Shown here: positions 18,125 to 27,240 of the stretch, one piece after another
Position numbering within the stretch: the first letter of the stretch is position 1
Layout of the letters: each line of letters opens with the position of its first letter
Source of the DNA: Schaalia hyovaginalis
GTDB taxonomy: Bacteria > Actinomycetota > Actinomycetes > Actinomycetales > Actinomycetaceae
NCBI RefSeq assembly: GCF_014208035.1
Contig: NZ_JACHMK010000001.1
Coordinates: 1,178,001-1,242,000 of the forward strand
Reading direction: 5' to 3'
Length of the DNA: 64,000 nt
Notes under the pieces: model-generated
Seen by the model: only the letters and a program-made list of their open reading frames with translations
What the model was told of the DNA's origin: nothing
Databases searched by the model: none
Made by a program: the position numbers and the translations under genes

Positions 18125-18820
18125 ATGGCTGATCGCGACGACGATATCGATGCCGCGTTCCGCGATCTCGTCGCCGGCATGGGTGGGGGCGGCGCCGCGG
18201 GCGGGGCTCCCGGATCCCGGGACGGGGCGGGTCTTGACGCCGAACTGGCGGCCTTCGAAGAGGACCTGAAGGATCCGGATGATCGGCCGGTCGACGAGTC
18301 GCTTCATCTGGAGGGCGGGCGCCTGTCGGTCGCCCTGGTCCTCGCGCCGATCCCCCTGCCGGAGGCCCTGCATTCGCTGCTCGCGCTGACGGGGATCTCG
18401 GAGGCGGTCGTGCGCCTCAAGCCCTGGACGGCCGTGTGGCTCCCGGTGGAGACGAAGCCGACGGATGAGGACGAGCTCGAGGCGCTGCTCGCCGATTCGC
18501 GTCCGATGCCGCCGCGTGTCGATGAGGTCGCGCGCGTCGTCTCGCGCCTGTCGAAGTACGGGGCGGTGGCGATGATGTCCTGGCTCGTCGAGGGCGATGG
18601 CGTCGAGCCCGGCGTGTCGGGGCGGATCACGGCCCAGCGCTATGTGTCGGGGGCGCCGGAGGAGCCGATCCCCGCGGGCCTACTGCTTGGATCGATGCCG
18701 CAGGCGACGGAGGATCTGCTGCTGGGCAGGACGACGCCCGAGGATTACGACGATTCGGTGTCGGCGAACGGCACGACGAGGAAGCGACCCGGTCCCATGG
18801 GCTGGCTGCGCAGGAGGTGA
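18125..18820 (+). CDS. Conserved-looking hypothetical protein inside the his operon
   Basis: 231 residues, no recognised domain. N-terminus is acidic with a Gly/Ala-rich patch (residues 20-40), a moderately hydrophobic core near residues 60-110 (LSVALVLAPIPLPEALHSLLALTGISEAVV, shown in part as ALVLAPIPLPEALHSLLAL), and an Arg-rich C-terminal end (KRPGPMGWLRRR). No signal peptide or clear membrane span. It lies between hisB and hisH (67-base gap before, 3 bases after), so it is probably co-transcribed with hisH, but no histidine-pathway role can be read from the sequence. Confidence 0.75.
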   Translation: MADRDDDIDAAFRDLVAGMGGGGAAGGAPGSRDGAGLDAELAAFEEDLKDPDDRPVDESLHLEGGRLSVALVLAPIPLPEALHSLLALTGISEAVVRLKPWTAVWLPVETKPTDEDELEALLADSRPMPPRVDEVARVVSRLSKYGAVAMMSWLVEGDGVEPGVSGRITAQRYVSGAPEEPIPAGLLLGSMPQATEDLLLGRTTPEDYDDSVSANGTTRKRPGPMGWLRRR

Positions 18821-18823
18821 CGG

Positions 18824-19459
18824 ATGGGGCCCAAGGTCGTCGTTTTCGATTACGGTTCGGGCAATGTGAGGTCCGCGTGCCGTGCCCTGGAGCATGTGGG
18901 CGCGCGGGTCGAGCTCACCTCGGATCGCACGGAGGCTTTGGAGGCCCGGGGGCTTCTCGTCCCCGGGGTGGGCGCTTTCGCGGCGGTGATGGAGCAGTTG
19001 CGCGCAGCGGACGGGCCGGCGATCATCGACGCGCGCCTGGCGGGTTCTCGGCCGGTCTTCGGCGTGTGCGTGGGATTGCAGGTGATGTTCGAGTCCTCGG
19101 AGGAGAAGGGGAGGGCCGAGGGCCTCGGTCAGTGGCCGGGCGTGGTGCGCCGCCTCGACGCGCCGGTGGTGCCGCACATGGGGTGGTCCCCGGTCGAGGC
19201 CGCCGAGGGCTCGAGGCTTTTCGAGGGCATCGCCGATCAGCGCTTCTACTTCGTGCACTCCTACGGCGTGCTCTCCGACCCGCTTGAGGCGCTCGGCCCC
19301 GGTCCGATGATCCCGCCCCTGGTCTCCTGGGCGTGTCATGGCGCTTCCCGCTTCGTGGCGGCCGTGGAGAACGGCCCCCTCGTGGCGACCCAGTTCCATC
19401 CGGAGAAGTCGGGCGAGGCGGGGCTGCACCTGCTGCGCAACTGGCTTCAGAGCCTGTGA
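18824..19459 (+). CDS. hisH: Imidazole glycerol phosphate synthase glutaminase subunit HisH
   Basis: Class I glutamine amidotransferase feeding ammonia to HisF. Catalytic triad visible: Cys in [10 protein letters not shown], His and Glu in [18 protein letters not shown] near the N-terminus is typical. 211 residues. The partner hisF is not in the window. Confidence 0.95.
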   Translation: MGPKVVVFDYGSGNVRSACRALEHVGARVELTSDRTEALEARGLLVPGVGAFAAVMEQLRAADGPAIIDARLAGSRPVFGVCVGLQVMFESSEEKGRAEGLGQWPGVVRRLDAPVVPHMGWSPVEAAEGSRLFEGIADQRFYFVHSYGVLSDPLEALGPGPMIPPLVSWACHGASRFVAAVENGPLVATQFHPEKSGEAGLHLLRNWLQSL

Positions 19460-19480
19460 TCCGCCGCGCTCGGCGAATGC

Positions 19481-19512
19481 TTCATCCCCCTGACGATTCA
19501 TCCTCCTGACGA
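19481..19512 (+). repeat. Two tandem 16-bp units before priA
   Basis: TTCATCCCCCTGACGA followed at once by TTCATCCTCCTGACGA, one mismatch. It fills half the hisH-priA gap and ends just before the priA ribosome binding site. Significance unknown. Confidence 0.6.
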
Positions 19513-19522
19513 AAGGTCCGTC

Positions 19523-20260
19523 ATGTCGCGTCTCATCCTCCTGCCCGCCGTCGACGTCGTCGACGGCAAGGCCGTGCGTCTGACCCGGGGCGAGGCCGGG
19601 ACGGAGACGGATTACGGGTATCCGCTGGAGGCGGCCCGCTCCTTCGCGGAGGCGGGTGCGCAGTGGCTGCACCTGGTCGATCTCGACGCTGCCTTCGGGC
19701 GCGGTTCGAACGCCCCTGTCCTCATGGAGATCACGAAGGAGCTGCCGATCAACGTCGAGCTCTCCGGCGGGATCCGTGATGACGCCTCGCTCGCCCGCGC
19801 CTTGGAGGCGGGTGCGCGCCGCGTGAATCTCGGGACGGCGGCCCTGGAGGATCCGGAGTGGACCGAGGCCGTCATCAAGGAGTTCGGCGATCGGATCGCC
19901 GTCGGGCTCGATGTGCGCGGCGAGACCCTGTCGGCGCGGGGCTGGACCCGCGACGGCGGCGATCTCTTCGAGACGATCGAGCGCCTCAATGAGGCCGGGT
20001 GCGTCCGCTACGTCGTCACGGATGTCGCCCGTGACGGCATGCTGTCGGGCCCCAACATCGAACTGCTCGCGCGCGTGTGCGCGGCGACGGACGCGGCGGT
20101 CGTCGCCTCGGGCGGCGTGTCCTCCTTGGCCGATATCGCGGCCCTGCGCGAGCTCGTCGATGCGGGGCTCGAGGGCGCGATCGTCGGCAAGGCCCTGTAT
20201 GCGGGGGCCTTCACCCTGGCGGAGGCGCTCGCGGTCGCTTCGGGTGAGTCGGCGAAGTGA
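19523..20260 (+). CDS. priA: Phosphoribosyl isomerase A (HisA/PriA)
   Basis: TIM-barrel isomerase of ProFAR; in actinobacteria this enzyme commonly also serves as TrpF. Motifs [43 protein letters not shown] and the phosphate-binding [12 protein letters not shown] and [13 protein letters not shown] fit PriA. 245 residues. Dual function is inference from lineage; trpF cannot be checked here. Confidence 0.93.
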   Translation: MSRLILLPAVDVVDGKAVRLTRGEAGTETDYGYPLEAARSFAEAGAQWLHLVDLDAAFGRGSNAPVLMEITKELPINVELSGGIRDDASLARALEAGARRVNLGTAALEDPEWTEAVIKEFGDRIAVGLDVRGETLSARGWTRDGGDLFETIERLNEAGCVRYVVTDVARDGMLSGPNIELLARVCAATDAAVVASGGVSSLADIAALRELVDAGLEGAIVGKALYAGAFTLAEALAVASGESAK

Positions 20261-21018
20261 GGCGTCTTCCGGCTCCGGATGAGGCGCAGCGCAAGAAGCT
20301 CGCCGAGCGCCTCGGGCTCGCGCGCTCGGATCGCAGCGACGACGGGTCGGTCCTCGCGCGCACGGCCGCGGCGCTCTCGATCGATCCGGGCCCGGATGGG
20401 GGAGCGGCGCGCCTCGAGGCGCTCGTCGCGGCGCTCGCGGTCGAGCGCGTCATCGTGCCCGTCGAGGTCGAGGCCGCGCTCGTCCGGCCCGTCGATGCTG
20501 AGCGGGGTGAAGCGAAGCACGGGGACATCGATTTCGCGCGGGTCCGGACCGGGGCGGGTGAGGCCCTGGTCGTCTACTCCTCGAAGCAGACGCTCGCGCT
20601 GAATCGGCCGGCGGATCGGCCGATGGCTTTCGACCCGGTGAGGCTCGCCCTCGTCGCCCTGGTGGAGACGGCGGGGCGGATCGTCATGGATCCGGGCGGT
20701 TCCGAGGTCTTCATCCCCCGTGCGGCGGTGGCCGCGCTCGCGCAGAAGGATTCCTGGCTGCCCGCTTGGAGGGATGGCGAGCTGCTCGACGAGCTCCGCG
20801 GGCTCGTCGGCGCCGGAGCCGAGGGGGTCGTCGACTTGCGGGTGGTCTACGCGGGCGAGGGCGTGGTCCAAGTCGAGCTCCTTGCGGATGCGTCGGTCGA
20901 GGAGGGGGCGCTGCGGGCCCGCATCACGAGGGCCGCGCAGAGGATCGTCTCCTCGAAGCGCCTCGCGGCCGCGGCCGATCGGGTGGAGATCGTCCCGCGT
21001 CTCGTGCATCCGGCCTGA
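20257..21018 (+). CDS. SseB-domain protein downstream of priA
   Basis: 253 residues, GTG start overlapping the priA stop (GTGA). Central part reads [20 protein letters not shown] and [18 protein letters not shown], the pattern of SseB N-terminal domain proteins that follow hisA/priA in many actinobacteria. The C-terminal 70 residues ([21 protein letters not shown]) are a second small domain. Role unknown; co-translated with priA. Confidence 0.8.
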   Translation: MRRLPAPDEAQRKKLAERLGLARSDRSDDGSVLARTAAALSIDPGPDGGAARLEALVAALAVERVIVPVEVEAALVRPVDAERGEAKHGDIDFARVRTGAGEALVVYSSKQTLALNRPADRPMAFDPVRLALVALVETAGRIVMDPGGSEVFIPRAAVAALAQKDSWLPAWRDGELLDELRGLVGAGAEGVVDLRVVYAGEGVVQVELLADASVEEGALRARITRAAQRIVSSKRLAAAADRVEIVPRLVHPA

Positions 21019-21095
21019 TCGTCACGCGCGTCCTTCCGCCGGTGGCGACGCCGTGTCCCTCCTCCCGGCTTCCCGCCCTTCTGGCCTCCTGCTGG

Positions 21096-21225
21096 CAACA
21101 AGTCGGACGTCTGTCCGAGACTTTCGTGCAGAAGCAGAATCTGACCTGGGCAAACGCTCGAATCAGCTTCGAGCGTGTCCGACTTGTTGACGCTCTGCTT
21201 CGGGCGTCGCAGGTCTTGACGCCCG
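21096..21225 (+). ncRNA. Highly structured region, possible infC leader RNA
   Basis: The 526-base gap between the SseB-like gene and infC contains no convincing gene but holds several perfect inverted repeats: a 13-bp pair CAACAAGTCGGAC/GTCCGACTTGTTG (21096-21108, 21177-21189), an internal 8-bp hairpin CGCTCGAA/TTCGAGCG (21155-21175), a competing local hairpin CGGAC-GTCT-GTCCG (21105-21118), GAAGCAG/CTGCTTC (21131-21137, 21195-21201) and CGGGCGTC/GACGCCCG (21201-21225). Such density in 130 bases suggests a folded RNA or a cruciform. Whether it is transcribed is not shown. Confidence 0.45.
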
Positions 21226-21471
21226 AGGCGCCGCCTAAAGCCCCCGCCCCGCCTTGTGTCCGATCCCATACCGGGTGCGTTCGGCGCGGATTCGCCCTCG
21301 TCAACGGCTGCTGATAACCTTGAACAGAACCGTCCGGGCGCCTGCCCGGAATGCAAGCGGAGATTCCTCCCACCTGGATGCCCGCCTCATTCGTGAGGTC
21401 CGCGCCGATGGCGCGATGTTAAAGGGGATCGGGTCGAGCGGTGAGCGCCTCGTGCGTGAGCCGCGAGGTCG

Positions 21472-21507
21472 AGCCTCCGTGCGCATGAAGAGCGCCGGAG
21501 GCTTTTT
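21472..21507 (+). terminator. Intrinsic terminator/attenuator in the infC leader
   Basis: AGCCTCCG (21472-21479) pairs with CGGAGGCT (21496-21503), followed by TTTT. It ends 37 bases before the infC start codon, so it would stop transcription before the operon unless disrupted. An upstream pair CCTCG/CGAGG (21448-21452, 21464-21468) is close enough to be part of an alternative fold. Fits attenuation control known for infC-rpmI-rplT leaders in other bacteria. Confidence 0.65.
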
Positions 21508-21544
21508 CGCCGCTCTTCGCGAAACACCGTGGAAGGAGCCACCC

Positions 21545-22174
21545 ATCAGCGAGACCCGCATCAACGAGCGGATCCGAGTCCCCGAGGTCCGCCTCGTGGG
21601 CCCCGGAGGGGAACAGGTCGGCGTTGTCCGTGTCGAAGACGCGCTGCGCCTGGCCGAAGAGGCCGGACTCGATCTCGTCGAGGTCGCGCCCGACGCGAAG
21701 CCGCCCGTGGCCAAGCTCATGGACTACGGGAAGTTCAAGTACGAGGCCGCCCAGAAGGCTCGCGATGCTCGCCGTAATCAGGCGAACACCCAGCTGAAGG
21801 AGATCCGTTTCCGCCTGAAGATCGATGATCACGACTTCGCGGTCAAGAAGGGGCACGTCGAGCGCTTCCTCTCGGCCGGCGACAAGGTCAAGGTCATGAT
21901 CATGTTCCGCGGTCGCGAGCAGTCGCGTCCCGAGGCGGGCGTCCGTCTGCTTCAGCGCCTGGCCGATGAGATCGCCGAGCTCGGCACCGTCGAGTCGATG
22001 CCCCGCCAGGACGGCCGGAACATGACGATGGTGCTCGCCCCGACCAAGCGCAAGGCCGACGCGCTCAACGAGCAGCGCAAGCGCCGCGAGGCCGAGCGCG
22101 AGGAGCGCCGCGGCAAGCGCGCCGAGCGTGCGAGCAAGGATCAGGCGCGCGCCGCCTCCACGGAGAAGAACTGA
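21545..22174 (+). CDS. infC: Translation initiation factor IF-3 (ATC start)
   Basis: Binds the 30S subunit and controls start-codon fidelity. The protein begins [20 protein letters not shown], the normal IF-3 N-terminus, and the first codon there is ATC (21545) placed 6 bases after GGAAGGAG. Rare AUU/AUC/AUA starts are typical of infC and allow IF-3 autoregulation. N-domain, linker helix and C-domain ([36 protein letters not shown]) present; Lys/Arg/Glu-rich C-terminal tail. 209 residues. Confidence 0.93.
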   Translation: MSETRINERIRVPEVRLVGPGGEQVGVVRVEDALRLAEEAGLDLVEVAPDAKPPVAKLMDYGKFKYEAAQKARDARRNQANTQLKEIRFRLKIDDHDFAVKKGHVERFLSAGDKVKVMIMFRGREQSRPEAGVRLLQRLADEIAELGTVESMPRQDGRNMTMVLAPTKRKADALNEQRKRREAEREERRGKRAERASKDQARAASTEKN

Positions 22175-22217
22175 CGCCGTCGATTCATCGACTGCGTAAC
22201 AGAGAAGGAATAGAAGA

Positions 22218-22412
22218 ATGCCGAAGAACAAGACGCACTCCGGTGCCAAGAAGCGCTTCCGCGTGACCGGCTCGGGCAAGATCATGCGCGAGCAGGCCGG
22301 CGCGCGCCACCTGCTGGAGCACAAGTCCTCCCGCAAGACCCGTCGTCTCGCGACCGACCAGGTCCTGGAGACCGCTGACGTCAAGCGCGTCAAGCGACTC
22401 CTCGGCAAGTGA
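22218..22412 (+). CDS. rpmI: 50S ribosomal protein L35
   Basis: 64-residue basic protein beginning [21 protein letters not shown], with the typical [15 protein letters not shown] stretch. ATG 22218 follows AGAAGGAA. Second gene of the infC operon. Confidence 0.97.
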   Translation: MPKNKTHSGAKKRFRVTGSGKIMREQAGARHLLEHKSSRKTRRLATDQVLETADVKRVKRLLGK

Positions 22413-22438
22413 GCGGACCGGAAAAGGAGAACTGAAAC

Positions 22439-22819
22439 ATGGCACGTGTCAAGCGTTCTGTGAACGCCAAGAAGAAGCGTCGTACCGTCCTCGAGCAGGC
22501 CTCCGGCTACCGCGGCCAGCGCTCGCGCATGTACCGCAAGGCCAAGGAGCAGGTCACCCACTCCTTCGTCTACTCCTACCGCGACCGCAAGGCGCGCAAG
22601 GGCGACTTCCGCCGCCTGTGGATCCAGCGCATCAACGCCGCCTCGCGCGCGCAGGGCATGACCTACAACCGCTTCATCCAGGGCCTGGGCCTTGCCGGTG
22701 TCGAGGTTGATCGCCGCATGCTCGCCGAGCTCGCCGTCAACGACATCAACGCTTTCAACGCCCTCGTCAAGGTTGCGAAGGACGCCCTCCCCGAGGACGT
22801 CAACGCCCCCAAGGCCTGA
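22439..22819 (+). CDS. rplT: 50S ribosomal protein L20
   Basis: 126 residues, [20 protein letters not shown] at the start and [21 protein letters not shown] in the middle, both diagnostic. L20 is a known repressor of its own operon in other bacteria, which is of interest given the leader upstream of infC. ATG 22439 follows AAAGGAG. Confidence 0.97.
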   Translation: MARVKRSVNAKKKRRTVLEQASGYRGQRSRMYRKAKEQVTHSFVYSYRDRKARKGDFRRLWIQRINAASRAQGMTYNRFIQGLGLAGVEVDRRMLAELAVNDINAFNALVKVAKDALPEDVNAPKA

Positions 22820-22823
22820 GGTT

Positions 22824-23681
22824 TTGACTGCTTTCGCTGAGCGCCCGGAGGTGCTCGCCAACCCCCGCGCGGAACGCGTGCGGAAGGTGGCGGCTCTTAC
22901 CGGGCGTTCGGCGCGTTCACGTTCGGGGCGAATGCTCGTCGAGGGCCCCCAGGCCGTGCGTGAACTCCTGTCTCATCGCTCGGCCTTCGTCGAGGACGTC
23001 TACCTGTCCGAGAGGGCGGCTGAGCGCCATCGCGATATCTTCTCCCTGGCGCGCACGGCGACCCGCTGGACGCACACGATGACCGACGAGGTCGCTCATG
23101 CGATGAGCCCGGATTCTCAGGGGATCGTCGCCGTTGCGCGCTTAGAGGCCGTGAGCGGTGAATTCGGCGGGGCCGAGGCGGGGGAGACCTTCGTGATCCT
23201 CGCCCAGGGGCGCGATCCCGGCAACGTCGGGACGATCATCCGAACCGCCGATGCCATGGGCGCGAGCGCCGTCATCGCCGTTGCGGGCACGGTCGCAGTC
23301 GATTCGCCGAAGGTCATCCGCTCATCCGCCGGCTCGGTGTTCCACCTGCCGGTCATCGCGGTCCCCGATTTCGATGCGGCTGTCCGCTCGGTGCACGAGC
23401 GGGGCGGCCGGGTGCTGGGGACGAGCGGGGCGGCCGGATCTCGGGATCTGGCGAATCTCATGCTGTCAGCGGCTCTTGAAGCGCGCGGCTGCCTGGCGGG
23501 CACTCATGCGTGGGTTTTCGGCAATGAGGCCAAGGGGCTGTCAGAGGAGGAGCTGTCGGCGTGTGATGCCTTGGTGCGCATCGACATGACCGGCGACGCC
23601 GAGTCCCTCAATGTGGCTTCGGCCGCCGCGATGTGCCTCTTCGCCTCGCAAACGGTGCGCTCCGGGCGAGTCGGCGCCTGA
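22824..23681 (+). CDS. SPOUT (TrmH/SpoU) family rRNA 2'-O-methyltransferase
   Basis: About 285 residues. N-terminal RNA-binding part with NPRAERVRKVAALTGRSAR and FLVEGPQAVRE-like sequence; C-terminal SPOUT knot with QGRDPGNVGTIIRTADAMGA, VFGNEAKGLSEEE and RIDMTGDAESLNVASAAAM. TTG at 22824 is proposed because homologues begin a few residues before the RPEVLxNPRA motif; GTG 22851 is the alternative. Follows rplT by 4 bases, an order common in actinobacteria. Confidence 0.85.
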   Translation: MTAFAERPEVLANPRAERVRKVAALTGRSARSRSGRMLVEGPQAVRELLSHRSAFVEDVYLSERAAERHRDIFSLARTATRWTHTMTDEVAHAMSPDSQGIVAVARLEAVSGEFGGAEAGETFVILAQGRDPGNVGTIIRTADAMGASAVIAVAGTVAVDSPKVIRSSAGSVFHLPVIAVPDFDAAVRSVHERGGRVLGTSGAAGSRDLANLMLSAALEARGCLAGTHAWVFGNEAKGLSEEELSACDALVRIDMTGDAESLNVASAAAMCLFASQTVRSGRVGA

Positions 23682-23701
23682 AATGACTCCGGCGACTCCT
23701 C

Positions 23702-23707
23702 TACCCT
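23702..23707 (+). promoter_or_regulatory. -10 box (TACCCT) of a probable leaderless thiL transcript
   Basis: TACCCT is followed by exactly 6 bases and ATG 23714, with no ribosome binding site between. Confidence 0.4.
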
Positions 23708-23713
23708 GAGGGC

Positions 23714-24718
23714 ATGACCCTCATCAGCGAATTCGACGAGGGCGAGCTCATCGCGAAGTTCGCCGACCTGCTGCCGCGCGGCGAGCGCACCCTCCTGGGC
23801 ATCGGAGACGATTGCGCGCAGGTCGCCGCTCCCGAGGGCTCCTTCATCGTCACGACCGATCTCATCGTCGAGGACGAGCACTTCCACCGCGCGTGGTCCG
23901 ATCCCGAGCAGATCGGAGCGCGCGTCGCCGCGCAGAACCTCGCCGACATCGCCGCCATGGGGGGTCGTTGCTCCGCCCTCGTCGTCGGCGTCGCCTTGAG
24001 GGCCGATACCGAACTGGACTGGATGCTCTCCCTGGTGCGGGGCATCGGGGACCGGGCGCGAGCCGCCGGGGCGGGGGTCGTCGGAGGCGATATGTCCAGG
24101 GGGCCCCTGACCGTCCTCACGATCACGGCGATCGGGTACTGCGAGGGGGCGCCCGTCACGCGCGATGGGGCGGTGCCGGGTGACGTTCTCGCCTTCTCCG
24201 GCCGGGCGGGCCTGTCCAACGCCGGCCTGGACCTGCTGCTCGGCGGGCATGTTGATCCTTCGCTGCGCGATACCGCCGGTCGGGGAGTGCTCGGCGAGGC
24301 CCTCGACGCCTATCGAGCGCCCGAGCCTCCCTTGGAGTCCGGGCCGGCTGCTGCGGCGGCGGGGGCGCACGCGATGATGGATCTGTCCGACGGCATCGCC
24401 AAGGACGCGGGACGCATGGCGCGTTCGTCGAATGTGGTGATCGAACTCGACCGGGAGGCCCTCTTGAGGGAGGCCGCCCCCCTTGCGGGGCTCGGGGCCG
24501 TATGCGGGAAGGATCCGCTCGAATGGGTGATCCGCGGGGGAGAGGATCACGGGATGCTCGCGGCTTTCGCCCCCGATGCGCGCCTGCCCGAGGGCTTTAG
24601 GCCGATCGGCCGGATCAGGGCCGTCGGCGAGGGCGAGGTGGCCGGGCTGCTCCTCGACGGAACCGAGGTGACGGGCGGGTGGGACCACTTCGCGGGACGG
24701 GGCTCCCAGCCGTCGTGA
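23714..24718 (+). CDS. thiL: Thiamine-monophosphate kinase
   Basis: Phosphorylates TMP to TPP. AIR-synthase/ThiL fold: LLGIGDDCAQV, VTTDLIVEDEHF, NLADIAAMGGRCSALVVG, GGDMSRGP and MMDLSDGIAKDAGRM bind Mg-ATP and substrate. 334 residues, family length. No riboswitch is visible upstream. Confidence 0.93.
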   Translation: MTLISEFDEGELIAKFADLLPRGERTLLGIGDDCAQVAAPEGSFIVTTDLIVEDEHFHRAWSDPEQIGARVAAQNLADIAAMGGRCSALVVGVALRADTELDWMLSLVRGIGDRARAAGAGVVGGDMSRGPLTVLTITAIGYCEGAPVTRDGAVPGDVLAFSGRAGLSNAGLDLLLGGHVDPSLRDTAGRGVLGEALDAYRAPEPPLESGPAAAAAGAHAMMDLSDGIAKDAGRMARSSNVVIELDREALLREAAPLAGLGAVCGKDPLEWVIRGGEDHGMLAAFAPDARLPEGFRPIGRIRAVGEGEVAGLLLDGTEVTGGWDHFAGRGSQPS

Positions 24719-25081
24719 CCGCCGCCCTGACGCCGAGGGCGACCGATGAGTTCAAGGAGGCTGCACTCGAGGCTGCGGTGGACTCGTCGAGTCCCGCGGA
24801 TCGGTCTCGGGCAGCCTCGAGGACTCGTGCCCGCATCCCGTGCAAGACACCGATCTCGCGGTTCTGGAGACCCGTACGCTCCCCACGGAGCTGAAGCTCC
24901 CGGGCGAAGAACATCGACTGCTGATCGACCCGCCGGGCACGGTTCTGGACGCCGTCCCGCTGTCTCGTTCATCGACGAGGGCGGGGCGGCGCCTCGCTCC
25001 TCGGGGAGCGAGGAACATCAGGGCGCGAAGGACGCCAGGGCGGGAGGCCTCCAGGCGCGAAGGAATCCCGGAGCACGAAGA
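24719..25081. other. 363-base region without a recognisable gene
   Basis: Two short frames are open here: plus 24840-25100 (86 codons) and minus 24615-24914 (99 codons, overlapping the end of thiL). Neither has a good ribosome binding site, a known domain or a neighbour that supports it. The right half (24960-25080) is a series of GC-rich GAAGGA/GGGCG-type direct repeats. It may be a decayed gene or spacer DNA. Confidence 0.4.
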
Positions 25082-25115
25082 ACGCGGCCCGGAGGAATGA
25101 TCCTCCGGGCCGCGT
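25082..25115 (-). terminator. Hairpin terminator of rpmB
   Basis: Perfect 15-bp stem (25082-25096 with 25101-25115), 4-base loop. On the minus strand it lies about 48 bases after the rpmB stop and is followed by TCTTCG. Confidence 0.65.
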
Positions 25116-25162
25116 CTTGGCCGGATCGGTCCATCAACGGGACCGTGACGGGGACTCGCGAA

Positions 25163-25354
25163 TCAGATCGCGCGCGTCACCTTGTCGGACTTCAGGCACT
25201 TGGTGCACACGTTGAGGCGCTTGGGCGTCCCATTGACCAGAGCGCGAACGCGCTGAATATTCGGATTCCAGCGGCGGTTGGTGCGAACGTGCGAGTGCGA
25301 CACGCTCTTGCCGAAGCCGGGTCCCTTACCGCACACGTCACAAACGGCAGCCAC
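25163..25354 (-). CDS. rpmB: 50S ribosomal protein L28 (zinc-ligand form)
   Basis: 63 residues: [20 protein letters not shown] at the start and [12 protein letters not shown] at the end. Both CxxC pairs are kept, so this is the zinc-binding (C+) type of L28. GTG 25354 follows GAGGAG at the right distance; upstream in-frame ATGs would add unrelated sequence. Confidence 0.95.
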   Translation of the reverse strand: MAAVCDVCGKGPGFGKSVSHSHVRTNRRWNPNIQRVRALVNGTPKRLNVCTKCLKSDKVTRAI

Positions 25355-25444
25355 GATGATCTCCTCGGTTTCCAGATTTCCTGCGACCCCGCGCTGACGC
25401 GGGATGCTCGCCACGCGATGGGGGCCACCGCAGGCAACTGTGAC

Positions 25445-25474
25445 AGAGTACCGGATCGGCGAGGGCTTCTCCAA
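25445..25474 (-). promoter_or_regulatory. Promoter of rpmB
   Basis: On the minus strand TTGGAG (25474-25469), 18-bp spacer, TACTCT (25450-25445). It gives a leader of about 85 bases. The opposite-strand DAK2 gene has GATAAT near 25543, so the region is a divergent promoter. Confidence 0.45.
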
Positions 25475-25575
25475 GTCTTCCCGCGCCCTCGGACCTGTCG
25501 GATCGCCCACATGAGCGCAGTGGGCATTCGCGGTGGGGCGGGGATAATGGGGGGAGGCGAAAAGAAGGAGGGGCC

Positions 25576-27240
25576 GTGACGATCGATGCTTCGACCCTCG
25601 CACGGGCGTTGGATGCGGCAGCCTGCGAGAGCGCAACCCTGTCGCGCTTCCTCGACGATCTCGACGGCTGGAACGGCTCCGATTGCGACACGGGTTCGAA
25701 TGCGGCGCTCACTCTGGCCGCGATGGCCCGGGCGGCCGCGCGAGTCAAGGGCTCGGCCTCCTTCGCCGAGGGGCTCGAAGCCGTGATCGCCGAGGGACTG
25801 TCGTCGGCCTCCGGGCACATCGGCATGCTCGTGACGGCTCTGCTCGCGTCCTGGGCGCACGAGCTCGGCGCGGCAGAGCCCTCACCCGTCGCGGTGCGGC
25901 GGATGCTGAGGGCCGCTTTGACGGGGCCGATGCTGGATGTCTCGCCCTCGCCCGCGATCACGGCGTGTGTGGCGACGGCCGGCGAGGCGGTTGCGGACCT
26001 GGGCGATACCTTGACGGGCACGCCCTACCTCGTGTCCTGGTATTCGATGTCGATCCAGGAGGGACTGGTCGGGGCGACGGATGATCGCACGGGGCGGATC
26101 GATCCGGGCGCGTCGGTGTTCGCGATCCTCTTCGCGTGCCTGGATGCGGCCGTCGGAGGGGACTCCTCGGTGCTCGAGTCACTGGCGAGGATGCTGTCCG
26201 AGCTCGCCGATGCGCAGGGGCGTGCTCCCAGCCCCGCGCCTCCTGCTCCCGAGCGGGCCTTCGCCGTAGACGTCCTGTGGCGCGCGACTCGCGAGGACGC
26301 CAAGGCGCATGTCACAGCCCTCGGCGCGATGGGCGCGCGGGTGAGCCTGGTGGGCGTCGTGGACCCCTTCGGCGTCGGGACCTGGCGTCTCCACGCCGAC
26401 ACCTCGGCCCCCCTGGCGGCGCGCCCAAGGGGAGGGGCGGTCTTGCGCTTCCAGGTCGCCGACGCGCGGCCCGATGAGGAGCTCGGCGTCGACGAGCTGG
26501 ATGATGAGATCCTCACGCACCGGGGGGTGCGACTCCTGGAGCGCCGCCCGCTCAGGCGCGTGGAGCGCGCGCGCGTGCTCGCCTGCACGAGGGCTCCGGG
26601 GCTCGTGGAGGACCTGGCCCGGACGGGCGCCCTGGTCCTGTTGGATCCTTCGGGCGAGGACGGTGCGGGCATCGCCGCCCTCGCGCGCGCCTCGTTGACG
26701 AGGGCGACCCTGTTCATCCCCTGCGACGAGGCCTCGGCCGCACTGGGCGGGGCGGTTTCCGAGGCGCTGAGCCGTCAGGGCCCGGAGGAGGCGAGCACGC
26801 GGGTCATGGTGGCCGGGAGCCGCGACGACTTGAGCGCTTTCCAGGTCGCCCACGAGTGCGCGGGCTCCTTCGTCCCCCAGCCGGGCGGTGCGGCCGTTCG
26901 CGATCAGATGGCCCAGATCCTCGCCGATTCCGCCCGATCCGCCCTTTCATCGGTGCGCACTCAGAGGATCGACGGGGACACTGCGGGGATCGCGGCCGCG
27001 GTGTCGGCTCTCATGAGCCTCGAACCGAAGGCGTGGAGGCTCCTGCTGTGCCGTTCGGACGGCCCGGACCTCGTCGCCCTCGTGCGCCAGATCCTCGTTC
27101 ACGAGGGCGGCGAGCGATCGATGCTCGGCGGCGTGTACGGCGCGCGCCAGGCGATGCTCGACGAGCCCGTCGAAGGGCCCGACCTCGAAGTGATCGACGG
27201 GGGTCAGGATTCGGGGACCCTCTTGCAGGCGGTGGGGTGA
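25576..27240 (+). CDS. DAK2-domain protein (YloV/FakA-like)
   Basis: 554 residues. The N-terminal 200 residues have the DAK2 helical bundle with [19 protein letters not shown] near residue 36, then [17 protein letters not shown] and a Pro-rich break, followed by a DegV/FakA-like C-terminal half. In FakA a DAK2 domain binds ATP and phosphorylates DegV-bound fatty acids; here the usual DGDTG motif is reduced to CDTG, so kinase activity is uncertain. The rpmB-DAK2-recG-rsmD-coaD order is standard in actinobacteria. Start after AAGGAGG. Confidence 0.8.
   Translation: MTIDASTLARALDAAACESATLSRFLDDLDGWNGSDCDTGSNAALTLAAMARAAARVKGSASFAEGLEAVIAEGLSSASGHIGMLVTALLASWAHELGAAEPSPVAVRRMLRAALTGPMLDVSPSPAITACVATAGEAVADLGDTLTGTPYLVSWYSMSIQEGLVGATDDRTGRIDPGASVFAILFACLDAAVGGDSSVLESLARMLSELADAQGRAPSPAPPAPERAFAVDVLWRATREDAKAHVTALGAMGARVSLVGVVDPFGVGTWRLHADTSAPLAARPRGGAVLRFQVADARPDEELGVDELDDEILTHRGVRLLERRPLRRVERARVLACTRAPGLVEDLARTGALVLLDPSGEDGAGIAALARASLTRATLFIPCDEASAALGGAVSEALSRQGPEEASTRVMVAGSRDDLSAFQVAHECAGSFVPQPGGAAVRDQMAQILADSARSALSSVRTQRIDGDTAGIAAAVSALMSLEPKAWRLLLCRSDGPDLVALVRQILVHEGGERSMLGGVYGARQAMLDEPVEGPDLEVIDGGQDSGTLLQAVG

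Noticed and set aside
21254..21544. N-terminal extension of IF-3 in the open frame upstream
   Set aside because: The extension overlaps the terminator hairpin and has no similarity to IF-3; ATC 21545 has the ribosome binding site and family N-terminus.
24840..25100. 86-codon plus-strand frame after thiL
   Set aside because: No ribosome binding site or domain, and it runs into the rpmB terminator stem.
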